From the NCBI GenBank assembly GCA_900175165.2, contig FWWN02000695.1, positions 62,001 through 126,000 on the forward strand: a stretch of 64,000 nucleotides of DNA, given 5' to 3'. The position numbers and the translations under genes are program-made. The DNA is from Rhizomucor pusillus (taxonomy: Eukaryota; Mucoromycota; Mucoromycetes; Mucorales; Lichtheimiaceae). Every line of letters begins with the position of its first letter. Positions within the stretch are counted from its first letter, which is position 1. This document shows, piece by piece, positions 59,689 to 64,000 of the stretch. The notes beneath the pieces were generated by a model, which had not been told where the DNA came from, did no database searches, and saw only the letters and a program-made list of their open reading frames with translations.

Positions 59689-61566
59689 TTAATTCAACGG
59701 CGGTATCGAGCGTACAGCTTCAACGCGGTCAAATAGCGCTCTACAACGAGATACTATGTCGTTTACAACAGGTGACGGGTGAGAGTTGAAGACGGTGGTA
59801 ACGAACGGGAGCCAATGGTCTCGGACCACGCCGACAACAGCCTCAATGTGGCTTGCCCAACCATCCGGCATGGCCACAAGCTCAAACGTGGCTGATTCTT
59901 CGTCCTCCTCCTGCTGGTCTTGGCTGCTATCATTGTCATTATCACTGTCGCTGTCCCACGACGCAGCCCTTGTTCGAGTCACGATGGTCCTCTGTGTAGC
60001 ATCCATGACTATCTCGATCACCACAGAGAGGATACGCCAACCGGCAAAGAACGCTGCCATTGGATTTCCAGGGGAACTAGACCACTGTCGGGGATGACTC
60101 CATACGTGCTCTTGTAAGAACCGGAGATACGCAGCGCTCTCCTGCAGGCCTTTCACTGTCATGCCTAAACGGCTCGCAAGTCCTTTACCGAACATGTCGG
60201 GGAAAAGCCGGAGATGATACAATGCAAGCACTGCTTGTATGGAGCCAAACGTCCAGTGGTGAGGTGGCACTGCATTGGATGATGATGGTGATTCGCTTTG
60301 CAACAAGTCGTTCAAGTACGGCTCCATCATTTGCAACGTGTTCTCGTCCGTTGGTTTCATGCCTCGGGCAACCGCAGCAAATGCCATGGTGATTTGCTGC
60401 ACGTGCGTTTCGCGGTCGCTGATAAACCGTACATTATCATCGTTCGCTTCTTGGTGTTTGCAGCGCTGGCAAATCCAGGAACCATCTGATTGTCTGAACA
60501 GTTCGTCCGATTTGCATGCATTGCACGTCGTTCCTCTAGACCAATCCAGATCGGCACATCGCGTGCATGCGCACTCGAAAAACTTGAACTTACGCAACTT
60601 TGCTTGGCGCATCACGGTGGTTCCACAAACAAGACCACCGAGCGTCACATCGTCTTCCGGCAAATAGGAGAAAGATAGTACATCGCCTGGATTCAATTGT
60701 CGCACAGCTCGAAACACCATGCAATTAGTCGACGGTTCGTACTGGAGAAACAGATTCGGAGCGCATGAATGTGCAAATTTGGAGCCCCAGCTCATGAGAC
60801 ATATCATGCTTCGTTGCAAAGGTCCTTCGTCCATGCGGTACGAGCACATTTCGCCCCATTTATCTGCATATTTCCGTCGCCGTCCCTTCTTTCGGCTGTG
60901 TGTCTCGCCTTGTCTTTCGTGCTGGAACGACACTGTGTGCGCATTGGCGTATATTTTGAGCACGAACGCTGCCAGATCCGTTGCATCAACGTGCTTGAAC
61001 GTGGGAACAGTGCTCGCTACCTCTTCAGCCGCTCGCGCAATGAGCGCCACTGTGGCGTGGTCTTTCCATTCGCTCGGATGGGGATAATAGAAGAAATCAA
61101 AATTGCTGCGACTCGGCACCTTTCTCTTCTCATATCGAACATTGGATGAATCTGGTGGACAAATATCGAGATACGCAAGCAGAGCCGCAGGTACGCCGGG
61201 ACAGAAAGCTGACGAGGCTTCTTTTGTCTTTTCTTCTTCTTCTCCATCCTCTTCTTCGCTGTCACTGCCGCGGCTGTCTTCGTTGTCGTCGTTGTCGTCG
61301 TCGTCGCAACCCTCTTGCTTTCTGACAATATCGTTTAACGTTTTCCACAGCTTTTTGGAGTAGTAAGGTGACAGTGACGATCGACATTCGGGCTCGAGTA
61401 AATACTGTATCCATGGTGTTTCTACGAGAACAACTTGCCCGGGAACGATCGCTTGGGTAGCCACCAACGATCGGCCTTCCTTTTCACATTCTCGAAACTG
61501 CACGCACTTGCTAAAGTCGTCCTTGTTGACTACTGTGCTGAGATCGTACTGCAGCACATTTGACAT
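59689..61566 (-). CDS. SET-domain protein, SMYD-like lysine methyltransferase (625 aa)
   Basis: Probable protein-lysine methyltransferase using S-adenosylmethionine. The N-terminal SET half starts at CEKEGRSLVATQAIVPGQVV. A long insert rich in Asp, Glu and Ser follows, then the catalytic block SKFAHSCAPNLFLQYEP (the NHSC-like turn) with LNPGDVLSFSYLP. A post-SET cysteine cluster comes next (FECACTRC, CNAC, CQRC). A helical C-terminal region with two acidic stretches completes it. No MYND finger interrupts the SET domain. The substrate is unknown. The frame stays open to an ATG at 61695, but a splice-acceptor-like TCTCTCTAG lies eight bases before the ATG at 61566, and homology begins shortly after it, so I use 61566. 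Confidence 0.85.
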   Translation of the reverse strand: MSNVLQYDLSTVVNKDDFSKCVQFRECEKEGRSLVATQAIVPGQVVLVETPWIQYLLEPECRSSLSPYYSKKLWKTLNDIVRKQEGCDDDDNDDNEDSRGSDSEEEDGEEEEKTKEASSAFCPGVPAALLAYLDICPPDSSNVRYEKRKVPSRSNFDFFYYPHPSEWKDHATVALIARAAEEVASTVPTFKHVDATDLAAFVLKIYANAHTVSFQHERQGETHSRKKGRRRKYADKWGEMCSYRMDEGPLQRSMICLMSWGSKFAHSCAPNLFLQYEPSTNCMVFRAVRQLNPGDVLSFSYLPEDDVTLGGLVCGTTVMRQAKLRKFKFFECACTRCADLDWSRGTTCNACKSDELFRQSDGSWICQRCKHQEANDDNVRFISDRETHVQQITMAFAAVARGMKPTDENTLQMMEPYLNDLLQSESPSSSNAVPPHHWTFGSIQAVLALYHLRLFPDMFGKGLASRLGMTVKGLQESAAYLRFLQEHVWSHPRQWSSSPGNPMAAFFAGWRILSVVIEIVMDATQRTIVTRTRAASWDSDSDNDNDSSQDQQEEDEESATFELVAMPDGWASHIEAVVGVVRDHWLPFVTTVFNSHPSPVVNDIVSRCRALFDRVEAVRSIPPLN

Positions 61567-61693
61567 TAGAGATCTAGAGAGACAAAAAAAAATTGTGTGT
61601 GCACGGGCTCGCGCGCGCGGACGCTGAATCAAGGGACGAGCTGCAACAGCGAGGCAACCACGTACTCTACTCTCACACCAGCTAGAAAACATC
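61567..61693. promoter_or_regulatory. Bidirectional promoter, SET gene and YOS1
   Basis: Only 127 bases separate the two divergent starts. It contains a GC-rich alternating CG tract (about 61608-61622) and an A-tract but no TATA box. Confidence 0.5.
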
Positions 61694-62049
61694 ATGGCGC
61701 TTGGTCTTGGTCAACTATTTTATGCAATCTTGTTGTTCATCAACTCCATAGCTGTTCTGAGTGAGGAACGATTCCTTGCACGAAGTAAGGCGTTTCTTTA
61801 GTCTGATATTATGCAAATCGCTCACGCAACGTTCTAGTCGGCTGGAGCGCCCAAGTCGATCCTGGGTTTGGCATTGACCAGTCTCAATCAGTAAAGTACA
61901 AGATTATCAACTTAATATCAGCCGTACGGACATTAATGAGAAGTATGTAACATGGTTCGCGATCTGCGTCTCCAACTAACTTTTTCTATCTAGTCCCATT
62001 AATTGCCATCAACATTGTGGTTATCATGTATGAGTTACTGCTAGGATAG
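61694..62049 (+). CDS. YOS1: YOS1/IER3IP1 homologue (83 aa, 3 exons)
   Basis: A small membrane protein of the Yip1-Yif1 complex needed for ER-to-Golgi vesicle transport. Exons 61694-61784, 61838-61942 and 61994-62049 join in frame to 83 residues, the usual length. The N-terminal helix (LFYAILLFINSIAVL) is followed by the family signature SEERFLARIGW. Then come a loop with GFG, an INLISAVRTLMRIPLIAIN segment, and a second hydrophobic helix that ends the protein. Both introns are phase 1. It diverges from the SET-domain gene with almost no gap. Confidence 0.95.
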
Positions 62050-62198
62050 CAAAGCCAAAGCCTAAACAATACCCTCCAGTTCCTCCCATCCAACCTTTCC
62101 AGTCAAAAGTTTACACAAACTTGGCGTCAAAATATACACAGATATATTCATTTAACCAGGTTTTCGTAACTCGTACTTGGATATGCTCATATTCTTTT

Positions 62199-64000
62199 CT
62201 ACCGCGTACTCGGCTTTGTTCGCTGATCATCCACGACCTCACCGAGACCTATCAGGCACCAGAAAGAATAGCTCTTGATCCGATCGTCGTCAAGTCGCAT
62301 TGACCCGCTGCCTTTTCGAGAACTGTCGATGCTATCGTCATTATCCATGTCAATGTCTTCTTCATCAATGTCGCCGGACGATACATCGATGCGGTCATCG
62401 TCTGATTTGTAGTTGTATGTGACCAGCAGCGGAAACTTAAGGACTTATCAGCCTGCGTTATCCATCTTCCGTGTATTTTCACAACTCACCTTGAATTCAC
62501 CCACAGTCTCTGGCACCACTTCGACGATAATACTTGTGTAATTGTTTCGCTTTTCGTGGACACCGTCCGCCCAGGAGGATGACAGACCGCCAGTGCCGAA
62601 CCCGCTTCGTCCGCCGCGCAAGCTGCCACCTCCAGATGGATATATCTCGTCGTCGTATTCGATAGTTTCATTGTATGCACCGACTGTGAAATGTGGAGAT
62701 AGCAGAGTCACCTATATGAATGATTGTATGAGTTTTATTCGTTCGGACCGAAAAAGAGACAATTAAGTTTATTTACCTTGCCTCGAATTTTGGTCGTCTC
62801 GGGCATCTGATCTTCATCCTCATCTATTTCCTTGGTCTTTTCAGCCGGCCGCTGCTTTCTCCGCATTTGCGGCGTGGCCAACGTAACGTGCATCTCCTCA
62901 TACAGCGGGTTGGTAAACTTGAGCACAAATTGCGTGGGTATGCCTATCTGGAGGGGCCATGTCTTGCGAGGAAGTTTCACGATGGTGATATTAGGTATAT
63001 AGTTCCTATTGCAAGGCGAGGTTAGTCTTCTTCCTACACAACTAAGAAATATAATGATTTTATTTACATTGCTACAAGCTTTATCTTGAAACGTGTCGCT
63101 TGTGCCTTCTGTTCTGGCTTGATGAGAATGTGTCGACACGTTCGGCATCGTTTTGATCGTTTGATACATAGATGAATCCGCTGCGGATGGATCGCACTGT
63201 TCACTTGTAATGTAAGCATATACTATAATCCTCTCGCTCCGCTCTTTTCATATATATACCCTAGTTGGTATGGCTGATCGTGCATTTGCGTGTATCGCTG
63301 CGATAAATTTGATACTGGAATCCGACAATTAGATTCCGTATCTCTTGCCACCCTCAATCGCTCATCTTACCGTGCTCCAAGCTTCGTAGACCCATAAGCA
63401 TTTCCACAGATTTCTGGTCGTTTACAGGAACCTGCACGCTGGGCTCGTAATCGCCTAGATCATCCAATTTGCCTTGGCTCTGTGAGTCGCTATGGAACTG
63501 AGTGCCCATCATTTTCGTAAGCGAGCTTGAAAATGACAAGAAGCTGGTCGGCAACGAAGGCGGCGCATTGAGCCTGAGATGTTTCTCGTAGTGTTCTTTC
63601 AAATGATCGAATTCTTTTGCATCCGGCAACGCCTCTTCGGTTTTTTGAAGTTGGACTATCGTGATTAAAGTTAGATTGAAATTCAACAGAAGATGGCAAA
63701 GTGATCGATACTCACGGGCCAAACTTGTTGGTTTTTCGAACGTCATGTTGATTTCTTTTGAGTTCCATCTACATACATTGCAAGCAAGAAAGTATGGACC
63801 TGCAGATGCCGGTGTTGCTGACGGTGTTGCTTCCTGCGCTGCAACTACAGATAGTGTATTTTGGCAGATCGGGCACTGGAAACAGTTTCTCGCACATCTA
63901 ATTCATACGATCATTTAGTGTTCCAAGTCAAGAATATATCCACACCGTATCGTGTTACCGATTCTTTTCGCTCTTGACACTGGCTGTTGGCACCTATGCG
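62199..64000 (-). CDS. DCTN4: Dynactin subunit 4 (p62), 5' end beyond the window
   Basis: Component of the pointed-end complex of dynactin, the cofactor of cytoplasmic dynein. The gene reads leftward and its start lies beyond 64000. The rightmost part carries the zinc-binding block (CPICQNTLSV, then FLACNVCRWNS). Further exons encode CRTCRHILIKPEQ, RFKIKLVAMNYIPNITIVKL, a beta-rich FTNPLYEEMHVTLATP strand pair, VTLLSPHFTVGAY, and a C-terminal exon (62435-62199) ending in SFWCLIGLG plus a short tail. The last intron is 62489-62436. Internal exon edges other than these are approximate. Confidence 0.9.

Overview
The window is eukaryotic and fungal, most probably from a member of the Mucoromycota (Mucorales type). 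Genes are close together. Most have short introns (about 50-110 bases, GT-AG, GTAAGT-like donors). Several orthologues are typical of early-diverging fungi. The strongest clue to the lineage is a giant gene whose N-terminal half holds exactly ten related beta-trefoil domains. That is the defining architecture of Gellins, the Mucoromycota-specific proteins that gel the protoplasm of wounded aseptate hyphae. I cannot name the species. There are two runs of N (3407-3464 and 42899-43296).

Layout, left to right. 1-1.1 kb (-): a six-exon multi-pass membrane protein of unknown function. 3.5-4.8 kb (+): adenosine kinase. 5.2-8.9 kb (-): a Ccc2/ATP7-type copper ATPase with five metal-binding domains. 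9.7-11 kb (-): RAD52. 12.7-12.9 kb (-): a secreted six-cysteine, defensin-like peptide. 14-15.8 kb (+): mitochondrial methionyl-tRNA formyltransferase. 16.3-17.7 kb (-): a PX-PB1 polarity-type protein. 17.7-24.3 kb is gene-poor and carries a decayed 28S rDNA fragment. 24.3-24.9 kb (+): a small PP1-docking-type protein. 25.2-27.7 kb (-): the DEAD-box helicase Dbp2/p68, with the oversized intron this gene keeps at a fixed position in yeasts.

29.6-52.0 kb (+) is the centrepiece: one 26-exon gene for a protein of about 6,894 residues (one gap inside). It has ten Gll-type beta-trefoils, then about twenty copies of a ~130-residue helical repeat separated by Lys/Glu/His-rich and Gly/Ala-rich linkers, then a degenerate haloacid-dehalogenase-like domain. 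All introns in the trefoil half are phase 1. Most in the repeat array are phase 0, and exons 13-17 each carry a type A/type B repeat pair, so the gene seems to have grown by duplicating exon modules.

52.4-57.3 kb (+): WDR59 (SEACAT/GATOR2 subunit). 58.5-59.0 kb (+): a CYSTM-family micropeptide whose reading frame appears to need a 2-nucleotide microexon. 59.7-61.6 kb (-): a SET-domain methyltransferase, divergent from YOS1 (IER3IP1; ER-Golgi transport) at 61.7-62.0 kb (+). 62.2-64 kb (-): dynactin subunit 4, cut by the window edge.

Most genes are conserved housekeeping functions with no shared pathway. The lineage-specific interest lies in the Gellin-like gene, the defensin-like peptide and the CYSTM peptide.
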